A stretch of DNA of 64,000 nucleotides, taken from CAIWHR01 sp963708855. GTDB lineage: Bacteria > Pseudomonadota > Gammaproteobacteria > Burkholderiales > Casimicrobiaceae. The translations under genes and the position numbers were made by a program. Each line of letters starts with the position of its first letter. The first letter of the stretch is position 1. Under the pieces are notes generated by a model, which was given only the letters and a program-made list of their open reading frames with translations, made no database searches and had not been told where the DNA came from. The stretch is from positions 62,001-126,000 of the forward strand of contig CAVPUM010000007.1 of NCBI GenBank assembly GCA_963708855.1, written 5' to 3'. Below are positions 63,194 to 64,000 of this stretch, one piece after another.

Positions 63194-64000
63194 ATGGACG
63201 TGCTCGTCTTGCTCGGGTCATTCGCGCTGCTGTGCGCGCTCGCCGTGCCCGTCGCCTACGCGCTCGGTCTCTCCGCGCTGTTCGCCGCCCTGTGGGCCGA
63301 CATCCCGCTCGAGGCGGTGATGCTGAAGATCTCCGACGGGACCGACGACTTCGCGCTGCTCGCCATCCCGTTCTTCGTGCTGGCCGGCGGGATCATGGCC
63401 GAGGGCGGCATGGCCGTGCGCCTGATCAACCTGGCCAAGGTGTTCGTCGGCTTCATCCGCGGCGGCCTCGCGCTGGTGAACATCCTCGCCAGCACGCTGT
63501 TCGGCTGCATCTCGGGCTCGTCGGTCGCCGACACCGCGTCCATCGGCTCGGTGATGATCCCGCAGATGGTCAAGGCCGGCTATCCGCGGATCTTCGCCAC
63601 CAACGTGACGATCTGCGGCTCGGTGCAGGCGCTGCTGGTCCCGCCTTCGCACAACGCCGTGATCTACGCCCTCGCCACCGGCGGCATCGTTTCGGTGGCG
63701 CACCTCTTTCTCGCCGGCATCTTCCCCGGACTGCTCTTCGGGCTGTGCCTGATCGGGCTGGTGCTGTGGACCGCGCAGCAAGCGCGACTTCCCCAAGGGC
63801 GAGCCGGTCGCGATGAAGGACGTGCCGCGGATCGTCATCGATGCGCTGTGGGGCCTGGTCACGGTCGTCATCATCATGGGCGGCATCCTGTCCGGCGTCT
63901 TCACGCCGACCGAGTCCGCGGCCGTGGCCTGCGTCTACGCGTTCCTGGTGACCTTCTTCGTCTACCGCGACTTCAAGTGGCGCGAGCTGCCGATCCTGGT
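63194..64000 (+). CDS. dctM: TRAP transporter large permease DctM (one frameshift, cut by window end)
   Basis: The first ~268 residues are present. VLVLLGSFALLCALAVPVAY ALG, LLAIPFFVLAGGIMAEGGMA, STLFGCISGSSVADTASIGS, MIPQMVKAGYPRIFATNVTI and LLVPPSHNAVIYALATGG are DctM landmarks with many membrane segments. A shift near 63775 (GCGCAGCAAGC) is cured by dropping a G; the remaining part (GGILSGVFTPTESAAVACVY) continues to the window end. It carries out sodium- or proton-driven uptake together with DctP and DctQ. Confidence 0.92.
   Translation, partial: MDVLVLLGSFALLCALAVPVAYALGLSALFAALWADIPLEAVMLKISDGTDDFALLAIPFFVLAGGIMAEGGMAVRLINLAKVFVGFIRGGLALVNILASTLFGCISGSSVADTASIGSVMIPQMVKAGYPRIFATNVTICGSVQALLVPPSHNAVIYALATGGIVSVAHLFLAGIFPGLLFGLCLIGLVLWTAQQARLPQGRAGRDEGRAADRHRCAVGPGHGRHHHGRHPVRRLHADRVRGRGLRLRVPGDLLRLPRLQVARAADPG

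Noticed and set aside
1..64000. CRISPR arrays, tRNA, rRNA, phage genes
   Set aside because: No regularly spaced repeats, cloverleaf or rRNA signature and no phage structural genes were recognised by eye.

Overview
The window is GC-rich DNA with the gene order, short intergenic repeats and protein types of a betaproteobacterium, most likely Burkholderiales. The main pointers are the fmdB–DUF502–aspS–nudB row, the rimP–nusA–infB–rbfA–truB–rpsO–pnp row, and a CCGCCGGGCCGCCCCAAGGG-type intergenic repeat common in that order. The genus cannot be named from the sequence alone.

The sequence carries many single-base frameshifts, including in genes that must work (aspS, infB, rimP, fumC). Every break I resolved by hand, on genes of either strand, can be repaired by deleting one G from the + strand. 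I therefore read them as a systematic assembly or base-calling artefact and give gene spans across them. The breaks are scattered over 0.3-24 kb, extremely dense in 42.1-51.6 kb, almost absent in 28.9-36 kb and 51.7-61 kb, and present again in the TRAP genes.

Layout. 0-5 kb: a LuxR-type regulator tail, a hybrid histidine kinase, a Spy/CpxP-like periplasmic protein, and an OmpR/EnvZ pair. 5-7.3 kb: a short-chain dehydrogenase, a stomatin-like protein and its NfeD partner. 7.5-13.5 kb: fmdB, a DUF502 membrane protein, aspS, a barnase/barstar pair, nudB, and fumC in reverse. 13.6-16.7 kb: a unit of three proteins around an M64 metallopeptidase with a repeated GWG domain. 16.8-25.6 kb: the translation/RNA operon pnp, rpsO, truB, rbfA, infB, nusA, rimP, all reverse, with a recognisable promoter and leader terminator. 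25.8-28.8 kb: a phosphopantetheinyl transferase, a lipid A acyltransferase and a TPR protein. 28.9-32.9 kb: an aromatic catabolism block of HPPD, a RidA protein and a salicylyl-/2-aminobenzoyl-CoA monooxygenase/reductase fusion. 33-36.2 kb: an unrecognised P-loop kinase-like protein overlapping aroE, then an AhpD-like protein. 36.2-42 kb: an IS3 remnant, an enolase-superfamily enzyme, a SEC-C/TPR/OGT-like glycosyltransferase, a DapA-family lyase and a DMT exporter.

42.1-52.5 kb: a peptide/opine-type ABC importer (reverse: creatininase-like amidohydrolase, two permeases, two ATPases, NodB-type deacetylase) diverging from its binding protein, an isoaspartyl peptidase/asparaginase, a ketopantoate reductase-like enzyme and an SDR. 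Together these look like uptake and breakdown of an amide or peptide-like nitrogen compound. 52.5-59 kb: a lower-GC, gene-poor accessory stretch with a decayed dadA, a PEP-CTERM protein, a GST, an SMP-30-like beta-propeller, a TrpX-type binding protein and a di-haem cytochrome c. 59.5-61.3 kb: an azoreductase and a divergent LysR regulator with a perfect inverted repeat between them. 61.6-64 kb: a TRAP dicarboxylate-type transporter (dctP, dctQ, dctM), cut by the window end.
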